From IMG/VR virus record IMGVR_UViG_3300028392_001314, positions 1-40,688 of that record: a stretch of DNA of 40,688 nucleotides; one strand, 5' to 3'. This stretch comes from a virus. Position numbers and translations under genes: made by a program. Below the pieces are notes generated by a model, which was not told where the DNA came from, made no database searches, and saw nothing but the letters and a program-made list of their open reading frames with translations. Below, piece by piece: positions 6,539 to 14,597 of the stretch; position 1 is the stretch's first letter, and each line of letters starts with the position of its first letter.

Positions 6539-7848
6539 CCATTCTCTAAAATAACATACATACTAGCGTCTGCAACCAGTTTTTTAGAAGAATAATAACA
6601 GTAAGTCATTAATTCTTTAAATTCTTTTGGCGTTTTTGGAGCGACCATTAAAGCATACATATATGAAATTAGATTAGCGAATCTATCTTTGGTCAATTTA
6701 TTACCACTGTTAAATGCCTTTTCTGCTGCCTTAAAATCTGTCAAAGTATTCGAGAATCTTCCATATCTCTCGATAATCTTTTTAAGTTCTTTTTTGGCTG
6801 TATCATAATCAGTCTTGGCGACTTCTTTACTTCCACGAACAGTATAAGAATACTTAGCCACCATATGAGCAGGAAAAGTTGAAGCATCAATAGCACCAAG
6901 TTGATAACCAGCACCGACAAATCTACCCTCCATTGAAACATTCAATGTGGTTGCCGATGCCTTAAATCCTGCTCGGATAGCAAAACCTGATTTTGTTTGT
7001 AGAATGAAATTATTAAATGTGTCGGACAAGTCTACCTTCTCAAAAGAAACATCATATTCCAATGGTTGGGATAGCATAGTATTTACATCAATAACAGAGA
7101 ACTTTGCTTTCTCAGTTGTAACTTGTTTCAGAGAAACTGGATACACCATTCCCTTTTTATATGCTGCAGCGATTGCGTCATTCAGTTCGCCAATTGTTGT
7201 AGCATCATAAAACTTCTTCATATCAAAAGTTTTCTTTATAATCCAGACATCGGCTGGATTCCAGTTATCATTTGCCTTCTTAGATAACTTGCGACCTACC
7301 TCATACAACTTCGCAGTTATATTTTCTGCCTGTCTTTCGTAGGAGAACCCAGTTCCCTTTACCTTTGGCTTTAATACCTTTGCTTGTTTCAAGGCAGACT
7401 CATAGTAGGTATGGTCGTATAATTTCTTATCAGAAACACTAAGTTTTCCAATAAGAACATCTTCTTTTGGATATACACCCTTTTCAATAACAGACTCAAA
7501 CATCCACATACTGATCTTTTCTTTAATCTCAGTTAGCTGTCTTGTGTCTGCCTTTGCGTTTGCAGTGAAGTGATTAAAAAGATTGTTAATTGCTGAAGCA
7601 GAACCACTGAATAAAACAGTCTTGTTCTTGTCATCTTTCAGGAACAGTTTATCTGTGCCTGTTGTTGTGACGATAATTTGTTTATCAGGTTTGGTTTTAC
7701 TTTTGGTAATGGAGAAAACTGATTCGCTAAGTTTGTAACCAGCTTTAGTTAGTTGACCAACAAGAGCAGCAGCTTTAATTTGAGTGCTGTCTCTAAGAAC
7801 AACTTTGTGTCCTTCTCCGTAGGTGGTACTTCCAACAATAGATGCCAT
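6535..7848 (-). CDS. Hypothetical protein (437 aa)
   Basis: I do not recognise this protein. It is soluble, lysine-rich and mixed alpha/beta, with no signal peptide or membrane segment. A block NDNWNPADVWIIKK in the middle and the C-terminal half (GFAIRAGFKASATTLNVSMEGRF and onward is beta-rich) may help remote homology searches. I start it at ATG 7848. A TTG at 7875 would extend it by 9 residues but lies upstream of the likely transcription start. Shine-Dalgarno pairing is poor, and the promoter at 7858-7886 leaves only a few bases before the ATG, so it may be translated from a nearly leaderless mRNA. It is separated from the metallopeptidase gene upstream only by that promoter. Confidence 0.75.
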   Translation of the reverse strand: MASIVGSTTYGEGHKVVLRDSTQIKAAALVGQLTKAGYKLSESVFSITKSKTKPDKQIIVTTTGTDKLFLKDDKNKTVLFSGSASAINNLFNHFTANAKADTRQLTEIKEKISMWMFESVIEKGVYPKEDVLIGKLSVSDKKLYDHTYYESALKQAKVLKPKVKGTGFSYERQAENITAKLYEVGRKLSKKANDNWNPADVWIIKKTFDMKKFYDATTIGELNDAIAAAYKKGMVYPVSLKQVTTEKAKFSVIDVNTMLSQPLEYDVSFEKVDLSDTFNNFILQTKSGFAIRAGFKASATTLNVSMEGRFVGAGYQLGAIDASTFPAHMVAKYSYTVRGSKEVAKTDYDTAKKELKKIIERYGRFSNTLTDFKAAEKAFNSGNKLTKDRFANLISYMYALMVAPKTPKEFKELMTYCYYSSKKLVADASMYVILENG

Positions 7849-7857
7849 AGTTACTAA

Positions 7858-7886
7858 ATTATGCCTTAATAGCAATATTTAGTCAA
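7858..7886 (-). promoter_or_regulatory. Probable sigma70 promoter (TTGACT-17-CATAAT)
   Basis: -35 TTGACT (7886-7881), -10 CATAAT (7863-7858), 17-bp spacer ending in G. The TGA in the -35 is the stop codon of the metallopeptidase gene (7883-7885). Only 9 nt separate the -10 from ATG 7848. Confidence 0.5.
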
Positions 7887-8575
7887 GCATGCCAGCGATT
7901 ATATTTTCTTTCCCAGACTAGGATCTTACGGAGAAGGAGAGGGATAACCTCATTGTGGCGATCTGTGCGGAATATTCTTTGAATACCTGACAGATTCTTT
8001 GATACCTTATAGGTCTTGGCATGGCGTATTAACTCAGCCACTGAGATTGTTGGACGCTTGTTCTTAAAGTCAAGATATACGCAGTGAGCATATGCCTCAA
8101 TTTCATCACGACCAGCATGATAATCTCTGGTATTATCTATGCGTTCAATTCCAGTTTTGGCATAGTAAACCTTGCTGGCGCAGTACTCTTCATCCTTGCC
8201 GTAGTACTGTTTACAGTGGATAAGTTCATGCATTGCTACTTGAATAACTCTGTACTTGAACCTTGCCCATGTGGCATCAGTGAACTTGTAGTGGTTATAA
8301 TCTGTTTCTGGACTTGTCCAAATATCTAAATCAGAGCAACCCTTATCAGTCCAGTAACCACCACCAACAGCGATGTTCTTTGTTGGCTTTTCTTCATAGT
8401 GCCATACAATGCGAAAACGCCATTTCTTGAAGTAGTTCCTCAAGCCAGTGGCGTCATTTTTGTACTTGTCAAGATCGTTCCAGATTTTGGCTGGAACAAA
8501 CTTTGCCCTGAATGGGCGATCATCAAAGTTCAGCATGTCAACAAAGTCGAAGTCTAAACTCTGAATGTATCTCAT
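7883..8575 (-). CDS. Predicted zinc metallopeptidase (HELIH)
   Basis: The 230-residue protein has MHELIHCKQY near residue 117, a classic HExxH zinc site, and a later DEIEAYAH segment that could give the third ligand. No signal peptide or membrane helix is seen, so it should act in the host cytoplasm or be carried in the particle. The fold resembles small SprT- or zincin-like proteins by motif only. It follows the glycosyltransferase gene after 6 bases and ends inside the -35 box of the next promoter. The substrate is unknown. Processing of a phage or host protein is the simplest idea. Confidence 0.75.
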   Translation of the reverse strand: MRYIQSLDFDFVDMLNFDDRPFRAKFVPAKIWNDLDKYKNDATGLRNYFKKWRFRIVWHYEEKPTKNIAVGGGYWTDKGCSDLDIWTSPETDYNHYKFTDATWARFKYRVIQVAMHELIHCKQYYGKDEEYCASKVYYAKTGIERIDNTRDYHAGRDEIEAYAHCVYLDFKNKRPTISVAELIRHAKTYKVSKNLSGIQRIFRTDRHNEVIPLLLRKILVWERKYNRWHA

Positions 8576-8581
8576 TTTACA

Positions 8582-9931
8582 TCACCCGAATAGTGACTCC
8601 AAGTCAACTTCCTGTTTGCTCTCAAAGTGTTCATCGAACATCTCCTGTGCTTTCTGGTGAATCGAAGGATCGTGGTTAGATTTAACGAGTACCTCATTTA
8701 GATATCCAGTTGGTTTCTGGTCAGCCAAGTCTATATAGTGCTGGGCGATAACCTTGCGATCAAACTGTTTAATGAGTTCATAATTATTTAGTTGAATTTG
8801 ACGGTAGTCAGCTTCGGACATGTTACAAAAGTTAGCGATCGCTTGCCCATACTCTTTTGGAGTGGACGACTTTTTAACCATGCAGTAGTTTATTCCTGCT
8901 TTGAGGACAACCCCCATGCCTTCTTCGTTGTTGGATACCCCAAAATTAATAGCAATTGGAACAGTGCCAATACGCATAGCATCAATAACAACTCGGTTGA
9001 AGTGTTCCCCGAAAGTATTAGACCAACTTGGATCAACCAAAAACTTACTACTGGCAAGTATCTCATCACGCTTTGCTCCTGAAATAAAACCAAGATACTC
9101 AAAGTTGCCTGAGTTCTCGGCATTCTCCCAGATACGCTTACCCTCACGATCGGGTGTCACATCTGGATCATAATCTTTAGTCGCGAAATATTCTTCTTTA
9201 CACTTATCCTTGGACATCATGTATGCTGCTTCAATACCATAACCACCTACTAGGGTTTTTACTGATGGCATGTAGGGAACTGCACGAATCAAATCATCAA
9301 CACGCTTCCAACGCTTGAATGTTTGGATAGACAACAGTTTGTTCTCACGACCAGCAAAAGGTGGGGTTGCTGGTACACCATCAATATCCTGAGGATTTAA
9401 AATTAATGCCCTTGGAACATTCAGGAAATCCGCAGACTCATAAGCAGCAGGGTGTACGCAAGCAACTCCAGCAAAGTGTTTCTCAAAGAGAACAATCCAT
9501 GGGTATAGTTTCTTCAAGTTAGCATCATGAATAATAGGAATCTGTTTTGCCGTAATCTTTTCAATCATCGGCAACCAGTTCAAGTCTTGCTCTGTGTCTT
9601 TGTTTTTGAAGCCAAAGATTGACTCCCAAATAACAATGTCGTGTGTGTTAGCATCGCGAATAAACTGCTCAATTGATTCTTTAACTTTGTAAGAATAGTA
9701 TGGAGCAATCCAACCATCACCTTGGTGTACTGGATAACCTGAACCAACACCAATCTCATAACCCTCTTTAAGAGTTGTTGGAATCTCAACAGACTTTACT
9801 TGCTTGTTTGGTTTAAGATAAGCAAAGGTTACTTCGTGACCAAGTTCTTTCAACCCAGCAAGAAGATGCTCAGCATGATTAATAATACCCCCAAAGTTAT
9901 TAAAGGTATGCATGACCATCATAATTTTCAT
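8582..9931 (-). CDS. GT4-like glycosyltransferase with clamp-docking-like tail
   Basis: The 449-residue protein has a GT-B layout: an N-terminal Rossmann domain opening with a glycine-rich loop (NNFGGIINHAEHLLAGL), a linker with LLSIQTFKRWKRVDDLI, and a C-terminal donor domain with FGEHFNRVVIDAMRIGTVPIA, the counterpart of the E-x7-E motif of family 4. It should move a sugar from a nucleotide-sugar to an acceptor. It overlaps the TET/JBP-like dioxygenase gene by 4 bases (ATGA), which points to hydroxymethyl bases in DNA as the acceptor (inference). Its last residues, DLESLFG, resemble the ends of DNA polymerase and the dioxygenase, a probable sliding-clamp peptide. Alternatives are glycosylation of host surface or phage proteins. 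Confidence 0.85.
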   Translation of the reverse strand: MKIMMVMHTFNNFGGIINHAEHLLAGLKELGHEVTFAYLKPNKQVKSVEIPTTLKEGYEIGVGSGYPVHQGDGWIAPYYSYKVKESIEQFIRDANTHDIVIWESIFGFKNKDTEQDLNWLPMIEKITAKQIPIIHDANLKKLYPWIVLFEKHFAGVACVHPAAYESADFLNVPRALILNPQDIDGVPATPPFAGRENKLLSIQTFKRWKRVDDLIRAVPYMPSVKTLVGGYGIEAAYMMSKDKCKEEYFATKDYDPDVTPDREGKRIWENAENSGNFEYLGFISGAKRDEILASSKFLVDPSWSNTFGEHFNRVVIDAMRIGTVPIAINFGVSNNEEGMGVVLKAGINYCMVKKSSTPKEYGQAIANFCNMSEADYRQIQLNNYELIKQFDRKVIAQHYIDLADQKPTGYLNEVLVKSNHDPSIHQKAQEMFDEHFESKQEVDLESLFG

Positions 9932-11250
9932 CCGAAGAACTCCTCTAGTGTACCAGCATTAGCCAGTGGGTGATATTTAATTAGAGTATCATGACCAAGT
10001 TTTTCTTCACAATAGTCATACCATTCTTTAGATTCCCACATACCTTCAGAAACTCCATTCCAAAGTTTCTTCCACAGTTTGTGTTCTTGATTAAGTCTAC
10101 GGGATTCAACAAACTCATAACGACAGTTCTCATACTGCCATGAACCCAACTCAAGCATCTTCTCACGGAAGTAAACAACCAAAGAGATACGCTCAGAACC
10201 TTCGGCACATTCAATCGGAGTGTTACCATGCATTACTTCATGATTATTAATCAATAACAAATCACCTGGACGGACATTAACAGCAACACGATACTCAGGT
10301 GCAATCAAATATCCACCAGTGTAGTTACAATCATTTGACAGAGTCAATAAGTTTGAAAGACCAGTGTTCAAATCACCTGCGTCATAGTGAGCAGCAGTTC
10401 TGAATGTTTTATTTACCGTAACAGTGGTAAAGGGAGTTTCAGGAACAAGGAATGCTGGATCAACTTTACTTGCTGCTTCCATCTGAGCATTATAACGCTG
10501 AGGTAATAATTGTTTAAAACCTGTTGCCAAATGTTGTAGAAATGGATAGGACATTTTAAACTTGTCAAAACTATTGGCAGTATAAGAAGTGGCACGACCA
10601 TAGGGAATGCGAGGATAACGATCGAACCAACCAGCGATACCCGAATTAACAGCAGTACCATAGGTAGTTAAACTCATCATCTTCATAATTTCTTCACAAG
10701 ATGCTGCACGCTCAGCACGACTCAAAGGTTTGATAGAATCTAACCATGCCTCAAAGTCAAACTTACCATCACGATAGCGAGAGATAACCCAGACATTATT
10801 TTTGCCTGCACCGCCAGCCATTTTCTTGTCAACATCACGAGGATACTTGGCACGAATAGCATCGATAACATCAACTTCATCAAGAGATGCATTACGATTT
10901 GCCAACAAGGCAGAAGTCATTTCATCTTGATAGTTGGTTACCCATTCGCGACCTTCATCAGTGGCAACTATACCTTCTTTGATGCCCGATGCGAGACCCC
11001 TGTTTTCCGTCCGAGTGGCTGCTTCCCGTAAGCCGATATAAGCCATTTGCTGTTCTTCTTGCGTGAAGAAGTTCTTACGGAATTTGAAGACGATACGGTC
11101 TTCACCATAGGTTTCTTCTTCTCCTGGCGGAAGTGGCATATAAACATCACAATCTTCCTCAACCAATATATCATAGTGTCTTTCATCTACGAATTTCCCC
11201 AATAAATCTTTGCAGTCATACTTTTGATCTGCTACAATTTTTCTAACCAT
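9928..11250 (-). CDS. TET/JBP-like 2-oxoglutarate Fe(II) dioxygenase with clamp-docking-like tail
   Basis: The 440-residue protein has a double-stranded beta-helix core in the C-terminal half: H288-x-D290 in RTAAHYDAGD, GG at 312-313, GD at 329-330, H341 in HGN and R354 in ERISLV. These are the iron ligands and the 2-oxoglutarate arginine. The arrangement, with VN-x-FRTAAH before the HxD, looks like the TET/JBP family that oxidises the methyl group of thymine or 5-methylcytosine in DNA (recognised from memory). The adjacent, overlapping glycosyltransferase supports DNA modification. The C-terminus GTLEEFFG matches that of DNA polymerase (SSLEEFFG). The start at 11250 has a strong AGGAG, which includes the end of gp41. 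Alternative: another small-molecule or protein hydroxylase. Confidence 0.82.
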   Translation of the reverse strand: MVRKIVADQKYDCKDLLGKFVDERHYDILVEEDCDVYMPLPPGEEETYGEDRIVFKFRKNFFTQEEQQMAYIGLREAATRTENRGLASGIKEGIVATDEGREWVTNYQDEMTSALLANRNASLDEVDVIDAIRAKYPRDVDKKMAGGAGKNNVWVISRYRDGKFDFEAWLDSIKPLSRAERAASCEEIMKMMSLTTYGTAVNSGIAGWFDRYPRIPYGRATSYTANSFDKFKMSYPFLQHLATGFKQLLPQRYNAQMEAASKVDPAFLVPETPFTTVTVNKTFRTAAHYDAGDLNTGLSNLLTLSNDCNYTGGYLIAPEYRVAVNVRPGDLLLINNHEVMHGNTPIECAEGSERISLVVYFREKMLELGSWQYENCRYEFVESRRLNQEHKLWKKLWNGVSEGMWESKEWYDYCEEKLGHDTLIKYHPLANAGTLEEFFG

Positions 11251-11259
11251 AACTTTCTC

Positions 11260-12651
11260 CTAAAACTTAAATCCTTCGAACTCTTCTGCTTTTACACGCT
11301 TTCCGAATTCAGACTTGTCAAATACTGGACCATGATCTTCTTGTCCAGAGTCAGATAGATTTTCCTGTGCGCTACTTTCTAAATTATATAACTTCATCTT
11401 GGATCTGTCAACCCCAATCACAAACTTCTTAAAGTATGACGGATCCCCATAACGATTCTTCAACTGCTTCACAAGAATCTGATTCAAGTTTTGTAGTTCT
11501 TCAGAGGATATTAGAGCAAACATAAAATCCACTGTAGCTGGCAAACCAAATGATTCAGAAGTGTCTGTTAATTCTACATCAGTATTAGCAAAACCTGAGC
11601 GAGTCGTTTGGGTAGCTGATAGGATAGGAACAGCATATTCTACTGCCAATCCTCTCAACTCTTCTGCGATGCTCTTAATATATGTATAAGAATTTACATT
11701 CGCCCCTTGCTTCATTCTTGAAGAAGAACAGATGTTTAGATAGTCGATGATGACCATATCTGGTGTAAACTTCTTCTTTTGTTTCAACTCTTCAAGCAAT
11801 GCTTTAAAGTGTCCAGAGTGAGCACCTGCCGTTGGATATTCTTTAACAATCAACTTACCCTGTGTCTTGGTGGAAACTTTACTGAAACGCTTTTGATAAA
11901 GATCTCTGTCGATAATCTTCAACTCATCCATACCAATGTTCATTAAGTTGGCATCGATACGCTCAGCGATTCTTTCCTCAGCCATCTCCATGGTAATGTA
12001 TAAAACATTCTTACCTTGCATCAATGTGCTAGCAGCCACATGACACATGAACAAAGACTTGCCGACCCCAGTACCAGCCAGTACCACATTAAGGGTCTTC
12101 TTTGATAATCCACCTTTAGTGATTTTATTGAACAGGTCAAGATCGAAAGCAATCTTCTCTTCCACCCTATGATAAAAATCATACCTCTCATCAAAATCCT
12201 CGATGTAGTCATGACCAACATGGTTATCAAAAGACACGGCAAGAGCATCACTGAGTATAGAAGGAATTGAATCTTTGGAGTGGACTTTATCGCCACCATC
12301 AATGATTTTAATTGAGTGTAAAATCGCATTGTAAACTGCCTTATCTCTACAGAATTTTTCTGTTTCACCAAGCAACCAATCTACATTAGTTTCTTTACTT
12401 GTGAGTTCATTAATATAAACTTCAAACTCAGGGACTTCCTTGTCGTTTAAATCTTTTCTGTTGCCAACCTCAATCGCCAAGATTTCTGGAGATGCTGGCT
12501 TGTTATATTCTACAAAAAACTTAATAAGTTCTTGAGCAATTACTGATTCTTTTCTATCAGTAAAATACTCAGTCTTAAGATGAGGAACTACCTTGCGGCA
12601 ATATTCTTCATTGTGGATCAAGTTCGATAGGATCGACTTCTCTATTCTCAT
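11260..12651 (-). CDS. 41: Replicative DNA helicase gp41 (DnaB-like)
   Basis: 463 residues. The hexameric helicase unwinds DNA ahead of the polymerase and works with primase. Walker A GTGVGKS is at 193-199, followed by the RecA-like core with LYITMEMAEERIAERID and the Walker B stretch PDMVIIDYLNI. An N-terminal helical domain of about 170 residues precedes it, as in T4 gp41. I use ATG 12651; a GTG two codons upstream is possible. The gene overlaps the end of the preceding 110-residue gene by 44 bases and is followed directly by the dioxygenase gene. Confidence 0.93.
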   Translation of the reverse strand: MRIEKSILSNLIHNEEYCRKVVPHLKTEYFTDRKESVIAQELIKFFVEYNKPASPEILAIEVGNRKDLNDKEVPEFEVYINELTSKETNVDWLLGETEKFCRDKAVYNAILHSIKIIDGGDKVHSKDSIPSILSDALAVSFDNHVGHDYIEDFDERYDFYHRVEEKIAFDLDLFNKITKGGLSKKTLNVVLAGTGVGKSLFMCHVAASTLMQGKNVLYITMEMAEERIAERIDANLMNIGMDELKIIDRDLYQKRFSKVSTKTQGKLIVKEYPTAGAHSGHFKALLEELKQKKKFTPDMVIIDYLNICSSSRMKQGANVNSYTYIKSIAEELRGLAVEYAVPILSATQTTRSGFANTDVELTDTSESFGLPATVDFMFALISSEELQNLNQILVKQLKNRYGDPSYFKKFVIGVDRSKMKLYNLESSAQENLSDSGQEDHGPVFDKSEFGKRVKAEEFEGFKF

Positions 12652-12940
12652 CAACACCGCCTGTATATACTATATCGTTTTTTATTAAGCCATACTCTAA
12701 AAGTTCCATGAGAAAATCGCCTAGTTCTTTCTCAAAGGCAACTTTATCTAGTGACTCTGGTTCTTCTTCATAAATCTTGTAATCAAATTCAATCTTCAAT
12801 CTGTCGTTGGCTGTATCTTCAACAAAACCAACTCGACCATAAGAGAATATTATACCTGAAAATTCTCCCTCTGTCAACATTAACGCAATAACTCCATTGC
12901 GTTCTAATGTTTTATATGGTCTTACCATATCAGTCTTCAT
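12608..12940 (-). CDS. Conserved-looking hypothetical protein between uvsX and 41
   Basis: The protein has 110 residues if started at ATG 12940 (MKTDMVRPYK), which overlaps uvsX by 11 bases, or 106 if started at ATG 12928. It has a beta-rich N-terminal part (IIFSYGRVGFVED) and an acidic helical C-terminal part. No enzyme motif is visible. I recall a protein of similar size between these two genes in other T4-like phages, so it may be a replication or recombination accessory factor, but this is from memory only. Confidence 0.75.
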   Translation of the reverse strand: MKTDMVRPYKTLERNGVIALMLTEGEFSGIIFSYGRVGFVEDTANDRLKIEFDYKIYEEEPESLDKVAFEKELGDFLMELLEYGLIKNDIVYTGGVDENREVDPIELDPQ

Positions 12941-14000
12941 TGTCAATCTCTGCAAGTTCTTTTTCAATCTCCTCATCTTTGAGGATTTCTGTTGAACCAA
13001 CTTGATATTTGTCTTTAACAAATTGAATGAAAGTCTTTTGCATTAGAACAGGCATCCAGAATTCTTTATTGTCTGTATCTTTGATACGATATTTCTTATC
13101 TTCTATTTCACCAGATTCCTTGTCCACTTTTGAGTACCAACCATTAGATGGTTTAATAACATGTCCTGACTCCAATGCCATGTCCAACAAACCAGACCAA
13201 CGACTAATACCACCATCGTGATACACAGTAACAGGGATTTTAGATTTTTCTCGAACATAGCGAGATTTCTCCACATTAATGACAAAGTTGTAACCGACTA
13301 CCTCAGTTCCTTCTTTCTCTTGTTGACGACCGATAATGAAAATATTATCAGCCGAATAGTATGAACCAGTACCACCACCAACGATTGCTTTAGGAAACAT
13401 ACCAATTTCCATGTAGGTATGATTAACAACAACCAAAGGAATATCTTTAAGATTCAAGTGAGGTGTAATCATACGGAACAAACTCTTCATTTGTTTCGCA
13501 CGAGTCATGTCGCCGACAGACTTACCTTCTAACGCATCATCTACTTCTTTCTTAGAAGCAAGGTTACCAATTGAATCAATAACAACGATAAGATGATCGC
13601 CACGCTCAACACCTTGCAACTGTTGCATAATGTCAAACTTTAATTGTTCAACATCGGTTAGTGGTGTGTGAATAACACGATCGGTGTCGATACCGAAACT
13701 ATCAAAATAGGACTGAGGAGTACCAAACTCAGAATCATAAAACAGTAGAACAGCGTCTTCATATTTGTCCAAATAAGATTTTGCCATCAACAAACTGAAG
13801 GCAGTTTTAAAATGTTTCGATGGACCAGCCCACATTGTAACTCCTGGGACTAGACCACCATCTAGACGACCAGACAATGCGATATTGATTGCTGGAACAG
13901 AGGTAGGAATCATATCCTTCTTGGTGAAGAATTTTGATTGGGAAAGAATTGCGGAATCTTTGATTGTCGAATTCTTTTTAATTTTGTCTAATAAACTCAT
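12930..14000 (-). CDS. uvsX: UvsX RecA-like recombinase
   Basis: 356 residues. It forms filaments on single-stranded DNA for strand exchange and recombination-dependent replication, loaded by UvsY. The Walker A variant GPSKHFKTA at 59-67 is the T4 UvsX type, Walker B is in HLIVVIDSIGNL, and the length is close to T4 UvsX. The acidic tail EKELAEIDNED fits RecA-family ends. The start at 14000 has a GGAGA ribosome site and its own sigma70-type promoter. Confidence 0.95.
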   Translation of the reverse strand: MSLLDKIKKNSTIKDSAILSQSKFFTKKDMIPTSVPAINIALSGRLDGGLVPGVTMWAGPSKHFKTAFSLLMAKSYLDKYEDAVLLFYDSEFGTPQSYFDSFGIDTDRVIHTPLTDVEQLKFDIMQQLQGVERGDHLIVVIDSIGNLASKKEVDDALEGKSVGDMTRAKQMKSLFRMITPHLNLKDIPLVVVNHTYMEIGMFPKAIVGGGTGSYYSADNIFIIGRQQEKEGTEVVGYNFVINVEKSRYVREKSKIPVTVYHDGGISRWSGLLDMALESGHVIKPSNGWYSKVDKESGEIEDKKYRIKDTDNKEFWMPVLMQKTFIQFVKDKYQVGSTEILKDEEIEKELAEIDNED

Positions 14001-14023
14001 ATGTTCTCCAAGTAACTAATATT

Positions 14024-14052
14024 ATTATACTATGTATATGCTTGCAAGTCAA
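14024..14052 (-). promoter_or_regulatory. uvsX promoter (TTGACT-17-TATAAT)
   Basis: -35 TTGACT (14052-14047) and -10 TATAAT (14029-14024), with a 17-bp spacer ending in G. The -35 contains the TGA stop of the beta-hydroxylase-like gene (14049-14051). Confidence 0.8.
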
Positions 14053-14597
14053 GGATTATTCTTGCTATGTGGAACATCGAATACAAAGGTAATTCTTGTA
14101 CAATCTCCAATGTTTTCTGTTCCGTGCATTAATTTATTGTTGAACCACAGCAGAGTTCCAGGTTCAACATCATAATGTTCATCGCCAACGAAATATCTAT
14201 ACTTTCCTTGAATGGATAAGTGATAGCGATCTCTTGTTTGGTAGTAAGTACCTTCGTCAATATGACGACCAACCATACCACCAACTGGCAATGATAAGAA
14301 ACCACAACGACTAAAAGTCTTGAAGTGTCTTTTCATAAAACTAACAATCTCTGTATGGTGTTCAATTGCTGGTGTTGGTATACAGATTTCACTGTCTCCA
14401 ACAAAGTCTTCAGCTTTTTCTACACCACCAATAACGAGTTGAAGATTACCAACAGGAATGTCGTCATATCCTCTGTCGAGCAACGATAGTGCTCCTTCAA
14501 CATTTCGCTGAGCCATCCAATCTTTAGGATACTGTTTCAGCTGTCTTACTATTTTGCTGACATTAATGCCAGTTTTAATTACTCTAATGTTATCCAA
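14049..14597 (-). CDS. Aspartyl/asparaginyl beta-hydroxylase-like dioxygenase (TTG start)
   Basis: The 182-residue protein has a compact 2-oxoglutarate Fe(II) core: H112-x-D114 in GRHIDEGTYY, H158 in LMHGTEN and R168 in TRITFVFDV. The spacing and the RYHLSIQG strand after HxD resemble the aspartyl/asparaginyl beta-hydroxylase family. The start is a TTG at 14597, decided by a perfect GGAGG six bases upstream; no ATG fits. That ribosome site lies within the codons of the C-terminal peptide of DNA polymerase, so translation is probably coupled. The target could be a protein side chain or a base or sugar in DNA. The first idea follows from the family, the second from the modification genes nearby. 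Confidence 0.8.
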   Translation of the reverse strand: MDNIRVIKTGINVSKIVRQLKQYPKDWMAQRNVEGALSLLDRGYDDIPVGNLQLVIGGVEKAEDFVGDSEICIPTPAIEHHTEIVSFMKRHFKTFSRCGFLSLPVGGMVGRHIDEGTYYQTRDRYHLSIQGKYRYFVGDEHYDVEPGTLLWFNNKLMHGTENIGDCTRITFVFDVPHSKNNP

